64,000 nt of DNA from Pedobacter chitinilyticus. Lineage in GTDB: Bacteria; Bacteroidota; Bacteroidia; Sphingobacteriales; Sphingobacteriaceae. A model generated the notes under the pieces. The model saw nothing but the letters and a program-made list of their open reading frames with translations, did not search any database and was not told the DNA's origin. The DNA lies in assembly GCF_003313385.1 (NCBI RefSeq), contig NZ_QMHN01000006.1:173158-237157 (forward strand). Reading direction: 5' to 3'. A program made the translations under genes and the position numbers. This document shows, in pieces, positions 52,808 to 60,904 of this stretch (position 1 is its first letter; each line of letters opens with the position of its first letter).

Positions 52808-53782
52808 TTAGAAGTACCGCGGAGTAGTTAAAGTATTGTTTCTGTAGTTTTTTCCAATTACTAAGCCCAAAGATATTTCGTGGCTACCAGATGAATATGA
52901 ATTTAATTCCGACAAACCGTAATCATAAGCATATCCAATCCTAAACTTTTTGGCAACATAAACTTCAACTAATCCAACAAGCGAATTTTGTTGAAAAGTC
53001 CCATTTAAATTGTTAGTTTTTTTCCACATATCCACACCCACTCTGTAAGAGCCTCCTATCCACAGTACATCCTTAAATAAAAAAGATGCGTTTACATCGA
53101 AATTACCCATAGTATTGGGGTCATCACGCAACATTATTGAAGGCTTAAACTTCACATCGTCATTAACATTTAAAATTGCTCCCGCTGTTAAGAACATGTG
53201 GATAGGTGGCAAAATGATAAATCTTGCACGTTGATTATTTTTATTCAGTGCAGTGGTGAGCAAGTTATTTGCCGAAAGCCCTGCATAAAAAACATTATCA
53301 CTGTAATGTACCCCAATTTTTGCATCAGGAGAGATGTAATTTTGTACTCCGTTGAAAGATGGGTCCGTTTGGTCTCCAATAATTGCTTTATCACTATTTA
53401 ACGAGAACTGTACAGCCCCTACACCTATACCAAAACTTAGTCGTCCCTCTTCACCAACAGGTAAGCGATAAGCATAATTTGCCATTACCGCCGTTTGTCC
53501 CTGTATCCCTACCCTATCGTTTAAAATGGAAAGCCCTAACCCAACATTGTTATTATGAAAAAAGGCGCCATCCACGATGAGCGATTGTGTAGTAGGCGCT
53601 CCCTTTACGCCAACCCATTGGTTACGGCTAAGAAGATTGATGTTTAGATCTTCCTTATAGCCTGCATACGCAGGATTGACCAACAAATTGTTGAACATAT
53701 ATTGGCTATAAGTCACCTCATTTTGAGATTTTGCCACAAAAGGACAAATGACAATCAAAATTTGGAGTAAAAATCTTTTCAT
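52808..53782 (-). CDS. T9SS PorP/SprF family outer-membrane protein
   Basis: A 324-residue outer-membrane beta-barrel with signal peptide. The motif YSQYMFNNLLVNPAYAG is the hallmark of PorP/SprF proteins, which pair with specific T9SS type B cargo for surface attachment. The start is ATG at 53782; this leaves a four-base gap to the upstream type B gene. The adjacent cargo is the obvious partner. Confidence 0.93.
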   Translation of the reverse strand: MKRFLLQILIVICPFVAKSQNEVTYSQYMFNNLLVNPAYAGYKEDLNINLLSRNQWVGVKGAPTTQSLIVDGAFFHNNNVGLGLSILNDRVGIQGQTAVMANYAYRLPVGEEGRLSFGIGVGAVQFSLNSDKAIIGDQTDPSFNGVQNYISPDAKIGVHYSDNVFYAGLSANNLLTTALNKNNQRARFIILPPIHMFLTAGAILNVNDDVKFKPSIMLRDDPNTMGNFDVNASFLFKDVLWIGGSYRVGVDMWKKTNNLNGTFQQNSLVGLVEVYVAKKFRIGYAYDYGLSELNSYSSGSHEISLGLVIGKNYRNNTLTTPRYF

Positions 53783-53786
53783 TACT

Positions 53787-54980
53787 TTAGTTTTTAACCA
53801 TGGTGATAGATCCTTTAAAAAATTGATCCTTACCATCTATTTTTACTCTTAAAACATAAAAATAAGTACCCGAACTAGCGTTTTGCCCATCCCAATATTT
53901 AGAGGAATGATAGCCGCCCATTCGATACACCAAATTACCTGAACGATCAAAAATCTTTAAGTCGTTATCAGGAAAAGCATCAATATTTTTCACCTCCCAA
54001 GTATCGTTCTTGCCATCACCATCTGGTGAGAAAGCATTATAGATTTCAAGTGGCCCCGCATTCGTTACTTCGGCAAATGCAAAGGGAACATCTACACCAC
54101 TCATCAACTTTACCCCTTGCGAAGCGAATGACTTGCTCAACCCAGGAAAGAAACTGCTATTATCTTGTGTACTTACAGGAAATACCCTGTCCCAAGTACT
54201 CTTAGTGGTCCAATTCACCAAGGTGGTATATTTTTCGGTGCCAGCAGTATAGAAACTTACGTCCACCGCACCACTACCCTTCCAATTCTTTAAAACGTGG
54301 TAGTAACTATCATTAACACCAACGATGGCATTTTCTTTGCTAAACCTGCTATAACCGTCAACAGACGGATCTTTATCATAGAATGATGCCCCAATCACAC
54401 TGGCATCTTTAGACTTAATCGCCACAAACCTCATAATGCCAAGCTTACTTGAACCCAAAGGAAAAACATACTCTTGGCCCGCATCCATGTATCGCACAAA
54501 TTGACCGCTACCAAGCGTGCTGATAAAACCTTTGTTTCGAAATAAACTGGATCCGCTATTATCTAAATGAAGCTGGCTATCATCTAAATGAACTTCGGCA
54601 TCGCCTAAATCCAGCGATAGCCTCACATCTACATTACTCTTCACCTCAAAAATTCCTAGTCCACTAAACACCAACCTAGGAAAACTCGTAGTACCAGCCC
54701 CTGAGAAAGTAGCTCGTTTTGCAGTAAAAATTACTTTACCATTTGATTCTAATGCAAAAACCGTCGATCTATTGTTTACCCAATCACCCTCAACAATCAT
54801 TTCCCCATTATTCAATATCGACCCATAGTTATGAATCGCTTTATCCCCCACATACAGCAGGGCGTTCTGGTCAATAAATATCTTAGCCCCATTATTTACC
54901 AATTGGGCAAAAACATTTCCTCCACTCATCAAGAGTATGGTGGCAACGAGAAAAATACCAGAAAGTTTTTTCGTTATCAT
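53787..54980 (-). CDS. T9SS type B sorting-domain protein
   Basis: A 397-residue protein with a signal peptide (1-26), a beta-rich body (residues 30-300) with GAKIFIDQNALLYVGDKAIHNY and LPNG-like strands, and a terminal gliding-motility-associated (CHU_C) domain of about 85 residues starting at NAFSPDGDGKNDTW. Type B domains direct surface attachment together with SprF-type proteins, and such a gene follows directly. Its start overlaps the collagen-like gene stop by four bases, so the two are translationally coupled. Confidence 0.9.
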   Translation of the reverse strand: MITKKLSGIFLVATILLMSGGNVFAQLVNNGAKIFIDQNALLYVGDKAIHNYGSILNNGEMIVEGDWVNNRSTVFALESNGKVIFTAKRATFSGAGTTSFPRLVFSGLGIFEVKSNVDVRLSLDLGDAEVHLDDSQLHLDNSGSSLFRNKGFISTLGSGQFVRYMDAGQEYVFPLGSSKLGIMRFVAIKSKDASVIGASFYDKDPSVDGYSRFSKENAIVGVNDSYYHVLKNWKGSGAVDVSFYTAGTEKYTTLVNWTTKSTWDRVFPVSTQDNSSFFPGLSKSFASQGVKLMSGVDVPFAFAEVTNAGPLEIYNAFSPDGDGKNDTWEVKNIDAFPDNDLKIFDRSGNLVYRMGGYHSSKYWDGQNASSGTYFYVLRVKIDGKDQFFKGSITMVKN

Positions 54981-56905
54981 AGCACAGCACTAATGTGGAA
55001 CGTAGCCAAAGACAGATCTATTGGGTTATCACTGACATTAATAAATTTAACTTCAATGGTGTTGGCACTCACCACCCTTGCATAGGCAATAATTAACCCA
55101 TCTGGCAACTCAATACTCGAAGAAACTGCTACACTAGCACCAACCTCTACTCCATTAAGTGTAAAGTTTTGTTTATGAGAAGCCTTAGCATTGATGCTGG
55201 GCAAATCTATAGAAAATGAACCTTTAGAAATTGAAGTAATGCTTGAGCCATTTACACCAATTCTAACTTTACCATCAGTAGCAACCCTTATACCTTCTAC
55301 TCGGTTCGAAGCAATAATTAATTCCTTACTATCGGTCGTTCCTAAGAAGTCTGCATTCACCCCAGGATTTGTGGTACCTCCAATGCTTCCAGCACCATTA
55401 CCTGTTCTTAACCAAGCAGTAGTACTTCCCGAAGGACCTTGCGGACCTGCAGGACCTTGTTCTCCAGGGTCACCTTGATCCCCTTTTGGGCCTTGAATAC
55501 CTTGCGGGCCAGCGGGACCTTGTGCACCTTGAGGACCAGTTGCTCCTGGATTACCCGCATCGCCCTTATCCCCTTTATCACCCTGTGGACCCTGAGCGCC
55601 TTGTGGACCCGTAGCTCCCGTTGCTCCAGCTGGGCCTTGTGGACCAACATCACCCGTATCACCTTTGGCACCTTGTGGACCTGTTAAGCCAATAGGACCT
55701 TGCGGACCTACCGCTCCAACATCTCCTTTATCGCCTGCATCGCCTTTGGCTCCCTGTGGGCCCGTTAAACCAATAGGGCCTTGCGGACCTACTGCTCCAA
55801 CATCGCCTTTATCGCCTGCATCGCCTTTGGCTCCCTGTGGGCCCGTTAAACCAATAGGGCCTTGCGGACCTACTGCTCCAACATCGCCTTTATCACCTTT
55901 ATCTCCAGTATCACCTTTTAAACCTTGAGGACCCTGCGGACCAGTGGCACCCACATCACCTTTATCTCCCTTTGCCCCAACGTCACCTTTATCTCCTTTC
56001 GGACCAGCAGCCCCTTGAGGACCAACTGGGCCTTGAATACCTTGCGGACCAGTAGCGCCAACATCACCTTTAGCACCCTGTGGGCCTTGGGCACCAGTTA
56101 AGCCAATAGGTCCTTGTGGACCTGTAGCTCCCGTATTACCCTGGTCTCCCTTTATTCCCTGTGAACCTTGAGGACCCGTTGCACCCACATCACCCTTAGG
56201 CCCCTGAGGTCCAACCACTCCAGTAGTCAGGTTGGCAAGCACGGTCCAAGTACCATCTACCTGCTTTTTAAAAACATTACCAGTATTATTATTCAAATAA
56301 AGATCACCCTCTTTTGTACTTGCAGGTTCTGTACCAGCATTTGGTGGATTAAGTGTACCATTATACCATTGTGCGCCTGCAGGACCAATTGGACCCGCGG
56401 GACCTACCACACCTGTCGTTAAATTGGCCACTTCTTTCCAAACACCGCCATCTCTGATAAATACTTTGCCGTTACTATTATTAAGGTAGTAGTCACCATT
56501 TCTAGAACCTGCTGGCTCTGTAGCTGCCGTAGGTGGATTGAGCGTACCGTTTGACCAGCTCGCTCCGTTAATACCTGGAATACCCTGACTACCCGTTTCA
56601 CCTTTATCACCTTTTGCCCCTGCCGAACCAATTTCTTCCCACTTATCTAAATTCCAAGTATTGAATTTATTAGTGGTAGTATTATAAATCAACAAACCAT
56701 TAATGGAGGCATTAGTTACCCCAACAGCCTGTAAAGCGTTTCGTTGAACTTCAGTTAAGCGGGGAATCAACAAACCTTTTTCGGTGGAATAGATCTCCAG
56801 AACTGATTTAGTGTTAGGCTTTTCCGTACCAATACCTACCGAGCCATTTTGGGCATAGGCAAAAGATGAGAAAAACAGAAATGTTAAAAAAGTAGAAATT
56901 CTCAT
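54977..56905 (-). CDS. Collagen-like triple-helix repeat surface protein
   Basis: A 642-residue protein. A signal peptide (1-19) is followed by an N-terminal GIGTEKPNTKSVLEIYS head typical of Bacteroidota tail-fibre-like proteins. Two WYNGTLNPP-type globular blocks (residues 115-168, 179-230) precede a nearly uninterrupted Gly-X-Y tract at 232-493 (about 88 triplets, rich in GPQ, GDK and GAK). The unique C-terminal 145 residues form a beta-rich domain, a candidate trimerisation or tip unit. It has no T9SS sorting domain. It is the first gene of a four-gene operon with type B, PorP/SprF and OmpA proteins. Confidence 0.92.
   Translation of the reverse strand: MRISTFLTFLFFSSFAYAQNGSVGIGTEKPNTKSVLEIYSTEKGLLIPRLTEVQRNALQAVGVTNASINGLLIYNTTTNKFNTWNLDKWEEIGSAGAKGDKGETGSQGIPGINGASWSNGTLNPPTAATEPAGSRNGDYYLNNSNGKVFIRDGGVWKEVANLTTGVVGPAGPIGPAGAQWYNGTLNPPNAGTEPASTKEGDLYLNNNTGNVFKKQVDGTWTVLANLTTGVVGPQGPKGDVGATGPQGSQGIKGDQGNTGATGPQGPIGLTGAQGPQGAKGDVGATGPQGIQGPVGPQGAAGPKGDKGDVGAKGDKGDVGATGPQGPQGLKGDTGDKGDKGDVGAVGPQGPIGLTGPQGAKGDAGDKGDVGAVGPQGPIGLTGPQGAKGDAGDKGDVGAVGPQGPIGLTGPQGAKGDTGDVGPQGPAGATGATGPQGAQGPQGDKGDKGDAGNPGATGPQGAQGPAGPQGIQGPKGDQGDPGEQGPAGPQGPSGSTTAWLRTGNGAGSIGGTTNPGVNADFLGTTDSKELIIASNRVEGIRVATDGKVRIGVNGSSITSISKGSFSIDLPSINAKASHKQNFTLNGVEVGASVAVSSSIELPDGLIIAYARVVSANTIEVKFINVSDNPIDLSLATFHISAVL
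55652..55894. repeat. Three tandem copies of an 81-bp unit in the collagen tract
   Basis: Residues 338-418 comprise three copies of a 27-residue unit (DKGDVGAVGPQGPIGL...). At DNA level they are nearly identical, with the third differing mainly in its last codons. Such recent repeats can expand or contract. Confidence 0.9.
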
Positions 56906-57073
56906 AAGCGAAAACGTTTATCTGTTGATTTTTGGGTAATTACCTACTCAAAATAAGAATATATTTATGACTATAACAAACTTATCAACATTTATTTTAT
57001 CAAAATTGGAAAATTGTGGAAAACTATGACAGCAAAAAAATGACATTATAGACAAAAAACAAGGCCTAAATAA

Positions 57074-57102
57074 TTGGCAAACGGATATTTAAATTAACTT
57101 TG
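57074..57102 (+). promoter_or_regulatory. Promoter TTG-N18-TAACTTTG for transketolase
   Basis: TTG at 57074-57076 and TAACTTTG at 57095-57102 are spaced by 18 bases, close to the Bacteroidota consensus. The ATG lies 28 bases further. Confidence 0.5.
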
Positions 57103-57130
57103 TTACTATTACAACAATTATTTTTTTTGG

Positions 57131-57976
57131 ATGAAACATACAATCAGTGAACTAGAAGATATCGCTTCCCAAGTAAGGAGAGATATCCTTAGAATGGTAC
57201 ATGCGGTACAGTCTGGGCACCCAGGTGCATCTTTGGGCTGTGCAGACTTCTTTACAGCTTTATATTTCGAGGTGTTGAACCATAACCCGAAATTTGACAT
57301 GGATGGTAAAAACGAAGACCTTTTCTTTTTATCAAACGGACATATTTCACCAGTTTGGTATAGCGTGTTAGCTAGGTCAGGATATTTCAACGTAAGTGAA
57401 TTAAGCACTTTTAGAAAACTGGATTCGAGATTACAAGGACACCCAACCACCCACGAAGGGCTACCAGGTGTTCGTATTGCTTCTGGATCGTTAGGGCAAG
57501 GTTTATCAGTTGCTATTGGCGCTGCACTTGCCAAAAAAATTGATGGTGACAAATCATTGGTTTTTGCCCTTTTGGGAGATGGGGAATTACAAGAAGGCCA
57601 AAACTGGGAAGCATTTATGTTTGCTCCGCACAACAAAGTGGATAACATTATTGCAAGCATTGACTACAACGGTCAGCAAATTGATGGTCCTACCGAGAAA
57701 GTACTTTCTTTGGAAAACCTACAAGCTAAATTTGAAGCTTTCGGTTGGCATGTAATTACTTCTAATGGTAACGATATGGAAGAAATCCTAAAATCGTTAG
57801 AGTATGCAAAATCATTAACTGGAAAAGGAAAACCTATTTTAAACTTGATGAGTACCCAAATGGGCTACGGTGTTGACTTTATGGTGGGCACTCACAAATG
57901 GCACGGTTCTGCTCCAAGTGACGAGCAATTAGCCAATGCCCTTGGACAAATTAAAGAAACCCTAGGGGATTACTAA
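57131..57976 (+). CDS. Transketolase N-terminal subunit
   Basis: A 281-residue protein equal to the thiamine-diphosphate-binding half of transketolase. GHPGASLG (residues 29-36), HxH-type SNGHISPVWY and the TPP motif GDGELQEGQNWEA (near 150) are present. It pairs with the C-terminal subunit at 58110. It shuttles two-carbon units in the pentose phosphate pathway. The split form is common in bacteria. Confidence 0.92.
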   Translation: MKHTISELEDIASQVRRDILRMVHAVQSGHPGASLGCADFFTALYFEVLNHNPKFDMDGKNEDLFFLSNGHISPVWYSVLARSGYFNVSELSTFRKLDSRLQGHPTTHEGLPGVRIASGSLGQGLSVAIGAALAKKIDGDKSLVFALLGDGELQEGQNWEAFMFAPHNKVDNIIASIDYNGQQIDGPTEKVLSLENLQAKFEAFGWHVITSNGNDMEEILKSLEYAKSLTGKGKPILNLMSTQMGYGVDFMVGTHKWHGSAPSDEQLANALGQIKETLGDY

Positions 57977-58109
57977 TCAGATTTTTATTATTAGATAATA
58001 GATGCGACTCATACGAGGCATCCTTTATCGTATATTTAAACAAGATAGATTTGAGAAAAGATTTAGCACTATAACCTAAACCAATCTCACCTCTTATATC
58101 TCAACAAAA

Positions 58110-59069
58110 ATGAAAAAATACACTTACACAGATAAAAAAGACACCCGTTCTGGTTTTGGAGCTGGCTTGCATGAGGCGGGAAAAAGAAACGAAAATGTAG
58201 TTGCTCTTTGTGCCGATTTAGTTGGCTCACTTAAAATGGATGCTTTTATCAAAGATTTTCCTGAGCGCTTTTTCCAAGTAGGTATTGCAGAAGCTAACAT
58301 GATGGGTATTGCCGCTGGTTTAACCATTGGCGGAAAAATTCCATTTACAGGAACTTTTGCTAATTTCTCTACTGGTAGGGTTTACGACCAAATCCGTCAA
58401 TCTATTGCTTACTCTGGCAAGAATGTAAAAATCTGTGCTTCTCACGCTGGCTTAACACTAGGTGAAGACGGTGCAACTCACCAAATTCTTGAAGATATTG
58501 GCTTAATGAAAATGTTGCCAGGAATGACTGTAATTAATCCTTGTGATTACAACCAAACCAAAGCAGCAACCTTAGCCATTATGGAACACGAAGGTCCTGT
58601 TTATTTACGCTTTGGTCGTCCAGTAATCCCTGTATTCACGCCAGAAGACCAAAAATTTGAAATTGGCAAAGCTTGGATGGTGAATGAAGGTACTGATGTA
58701 ACTATCGTAGCAACAGGCCACATGGTTTGGAGAGCAATACAAGCTGGTGAGGAGTTAGAGAAATTAGGCATCGATGCTGAAATTATAAATATCCATACCA
58801 TTAAACCTTTGGACGAAGAAGCCATCTTAAAGTCTGTAAAGAAAACAGGTTGTATTGTGACTTGCGAAGAGCATAATAAATTTGGCGGTTTAGGAGAGAG
58901 TGTTGCTCGTTTCTTAACCTCTACTTATTTGGCTCCACAAGAGTTTGTAGCGGTTAATGACAGCTTCGGAGAAAGTGCAACACCTGATCAGTTGATGACA
59001 AAATACAAGTTAGATCCTTCAGATATCGTAGCAGCTGCTCAAAAAGCAATGGCTAGAAAATCTAAATAA
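58110..59069 (+). CDS. Transketolase C-terminal subunit
   Basis: A 319-residue protein equal to the pyrimidine-binding and C-terminal halves of transketolase: GFGAGLHEAGKRNENVVAL at the start, FFQVGIAEANMMGIAAGL near 52, and the THQILEDI motif. It lies 133 bases after its partner subunit and is followed three bases later by the ECF sigma gene, perhaps on the same transcript. Confidence 0.92.
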   Translation: MKKYTYTDKKDTRSGFGAGLHEAGKRNENVVALCADLVGSLKMDAFIKDFPERFFQVGIAEANMMGIAAGLTIGGKIPFTGTFANFSTGRVYDQIRQSIAYSGKNVKICASHAGLTLGEDGATHQILEDIGLMKMLPGMTVINPCDYNQTKAATLAIMEHEGPVYLRFGRPVIPVFTPEDQKFEIGKAWMVNEGTDVTIVATGHMVWRAIQAGEELEKLGIDAEIINIHTIKPLDEEAILKSVKKTGCIVTCEEHNKFGGLGESVARFLTSTYLAPQEFVAVNDSFGESATPDQLMTKYKLDPSDIVAAAQKAMARKSK

Positions 59070-59072
59070 CCT

Positions 59073-59624
59073 ATGAAGCAAGTTGAAGACGCAGAGATTC
59101 TCTCGAAATTTCAGGATGAAAAAACTCGAAATAACGCCTTCAACTTGCTTTTACAAAAATATCAGCAAAAAATCTATTGGCATATCAGACGTTTGGTCAT
59201 CGACCACGACGATGCCGATGACCTTGTTCAGGAAACTTTTGTAAAGGTTTGGAAAAACCTGCATTCGTTTCGCAGCGACTCCCAACTATATACTTGGATT
59301 TATCGGATTGCTACCAACGAGTCCATCACCTTCCTTAACAAGAAAAAAAACAGGAACAATGTTTCTTTAGATGAAGTAAATTCTGAATTGGCAGAAACAC
59401 TTGCTTCTTCTTCGCACTTTGACGGTGATAAAATTCAGCGAAAACTACAAGAAGCCATCCTTACGCTTCCCGAAAAGCAACGTATTATCTTCAACATGAA
59501 ATATTTTGATGACATGAAGTATGAAGAAATCTCGGAGGTTTTGGGTACCACAGTAGGCGCTTTAAAAGCATCGTTCCATATTGCGGTCAAAAAAATCGAA
59601 GCAATTTTAATAAATCAAGATTGA
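59073..59624 (+). CDS. ECF-type RNA polymerase sigma factor
   Basis: A 183-residue sigma factor. Region 2 holds DDADDLVQETFVKVWKNLH and FRSDSQLYTWIYRIATNE (residues 49-95), and region 4 holds LPEKQRIIFNMKYFDDMKYEEIS (about 130-152). It begins an operon with a membrane protein and a Spy/CnrX-like protein, a common layout for an ECF system with its anti-sigma and sensor. Its start lies three bases after the transketolase stop. Confidence 0.92.
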   Translation: MKQVEDAEILSKFQDEKTRNNAFNLLLQKYQQKIYWHIRRLVIDHDDADDLVQETFVKVWKNLHSFRSDSQLYTWIYRIATNESITFLNKKKNRNNVSLDEVNSELAETLASSSHFDGDKIQRKLQEAILTLPEKQRIIFNMKYFDDMKYEEISEVLGTTVGALKASFHIAVKKIEAILINQD

Positions 59625-59663
59625 AATTAAACCTTTTGCCTAAAAAAACATCAATAAATACGA

Positions 59664-60275
59664 ATGAGTAAAATGGCCGAAAATATGGAATGGGAAAACG
59701 AAGCGCCACAACTAGCGAAACTGAAAAAGTCTAACCCCTTTACAGTTCCAACAAATTATTTTGAGGAACTTGAGGAGCGGATCAATCAGTCTGTATTTAT
59801 GAGTTCGTTGGAAAAATCAACAGGCAATGGTTTTACCACTCCAGCAAATTATTTCGAAACCCTTAGCGAGCAAATCATTGCTCAAGCTAAATTATCAACG
59901 TTTGTAGATGAGCAACAAGGTTTCGGTGTTCCTGATGGATATTTTGAGCAATTGCAACAAAATATTACCGCTAAAACCATCAGCCCTAAAAAATCAGTAA
60001 AACTGTGGCATCAACCATTGTTTAAATATGCGGTTGCCGCTTGTTTGGTGATTATGTCTACCACAGGTTGGTTTGCCAACAAACAGTATCAAAGCCATCA
60101 ATTACGAAAAACCGAACTTGCCAAAGAGCAATTATTATATGACATTGACGAAAGTGTCATTATTGAATATGTTCAGGAGGCACAGCATGGGAAAACGGCT
60201 AATGTTACCGACAGTGAAATGGAAGACTATATTTTAGATAATTTCTCCACTACAGACTTATCTAATAATTTATAA
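59664..60275 (+). CDS. Probable anti-sigma factor with triple YFE motif
   Basis: A 203-residue protein. Three copies of the pattern F-x-(V/T)-P-x-x-YFE-x-L occur in the N-terminal half (NPFTVPTNYFEEL, NGFTTPANYFETL, QGFGVPDGYFEQL). A single membrane span follows near residues 118-140 (YAVAACLVIMSTTGWFA), then about 60 periplasmic residues. The N-terminus is cytoplasmic and could hold the ECF sigma factor, as in anti-sigma factors. The family is not recognised; the role is inferred from position and topology. Confidence 0.6.
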   Translation: MSKMAENMEWENEAPQLAKLKKSNPFTVPTNYFEELEERINQSVFMSSLEKSTGNGFTTPANYFETLSEQIIAQAKLSTFVDEQQGFGVPDGYFEQLQQNITAKTISPKKSVKLWHQPLFKYAVAACLVIMSTTGWFANKQYQSHQLRKTELAKEQLLYDIDESVIIEYVQEAQHGKTANVTDSEMEDYILDNFSTTDLSNNL

Positions 60276-60320
60276 ATCTGGGCCAGATGGTCGTCATCAA
60301 AGCCCATTTAACACAATCAA

Positions 60321-60338
60321 ATAATAATAATAATAATA
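60321..60338. repeat. TAA/ATA trinucleotide run upstream of the Spy-like gene
   Basis: Six trinucleotide units lie just before the ATG at 60346. It may affect translation start if its length varies. Confidence 0.5.
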
Positions 60339-60345
60339 TAAACAG

Positions 60346-60801
60346 ATGAAAAACTTTGTTTTTGCACTATTAATCTTCGCTCCTTTTTTAGCTTCAGCAC
60401 AAGGGCCTAAAATGGGTGGTGAAAAAATGGAAGCCAGAAAAGTGGCTTGGCTAACCACAAAGCTGGATTTATCTGCCGAAGATGCAAAGATTTTTTGGCC
60501 TATCTACAATGACTATGTGAGAGAGCAATCCACCTTGAGAAAAGAACGGATGCAGAAGATGATTAGCTTTAGAAAACTGAAGGAGATTGAAGATTTAGAC
60601 GACGAAGAAATTCAAACGCTGATTTTAAACGATTTCAACTTCAGACAACGAGATTTAAATATTGAACGCAAATACTACAACAAGTTTAAATCGAGCTTAC
60701 CTATTAAAACGGTAGGAAAGTTTTACAGGGCACAAGAAGCATTCAAGAAAGAAATATTACAACAGTATAGGGCAGCAATGCCTGCACCTCAAACGAATTA
60801 G
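60346..60801 (+). CDS. Exported Spy/CnrX-like helical protein
   Basis: A 151-residue protein with a signal peptide (1-19) and a four-helix, Lys/Glu-rich body. Features such as LTTKLDLSAEDAKIFWPIYNDY (residues 35-56) and repeated Leu-x-x-x-Asp/Glu patterns resemble the LTxxQ/Spy/CpxP and CnrX sensor folds. Such periplasmic proteins serve as chaperones or metal sensors for ECF systems. It is the last gene of the ECF operon and is followed by a strong terminator. Confidence 0.7.
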   Translation: MKNFVFALLIFAPFLASAQGPKMGGEKMEARKVAWLTTKLDLSAEDAKIFWPIYNDYVREQSTLRKERMQKMISFRKLKEIEDLDDEEIQTLILNDFNFRQRDLNIERKYYNKFKSSLPIKTVGKFYRAQEAFKKEILQQYRAAMPAPQTN

Positions 60802-60824
60802 GTTGCACAAATGATTAACCGAAG

Positions 60825-60853
60825 AGGACGTCTTTTAAAAGGCGTCCTTTTTT
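60825..60853 (+). terminator. Rho-independent terminator of the ECF operon
   Basis: AGGACGTCTTTT and AAAAGGCGTCCT form a 12-bp stem with one G-T pair, followed by a T-run. It ends 23 bases or so after the Spy-like stop. Confidence 0.9.
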
Positions 60854-60892
60854 ATTTGACATCATTTCCAAAAAAATGAGCCTTAAATCCGC

Positions 60893-60900
60893 TACTTTTG
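60893..60900 (+). promoter_or_regulatory. -7 box TACTTTTG for the aminotransferase gene
   Basis: TACTTTTG ends four bases before the ATG at 60905 and fits TAnnTTTG. Confidence 0.5.
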
Positions 60901-60904
60901 CAAC

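Noticed and set aside
55191..55928. Open frames on the plus strand across the collagen-like gene (Cys/Pro-rich translations)
   Set aside because: They are antisense to the Gly-X-Y repeat; the simple repeat composition opens several frames, and no start signals or families support them.
57118..57660. 180-codon minus-strand frame over the transketolase N-terminal gene
   Set aside because: The plus-strand frame carries the complete TPP motif and family length; the antisense frame has no recognisable motif.
59664..60801. Assigning the ECF operon specifically to cobalt/nickel resistance
   Set aside because: The Spy/CnrX resemblance is only at the fold level and no metal efflux gene is present in the window.
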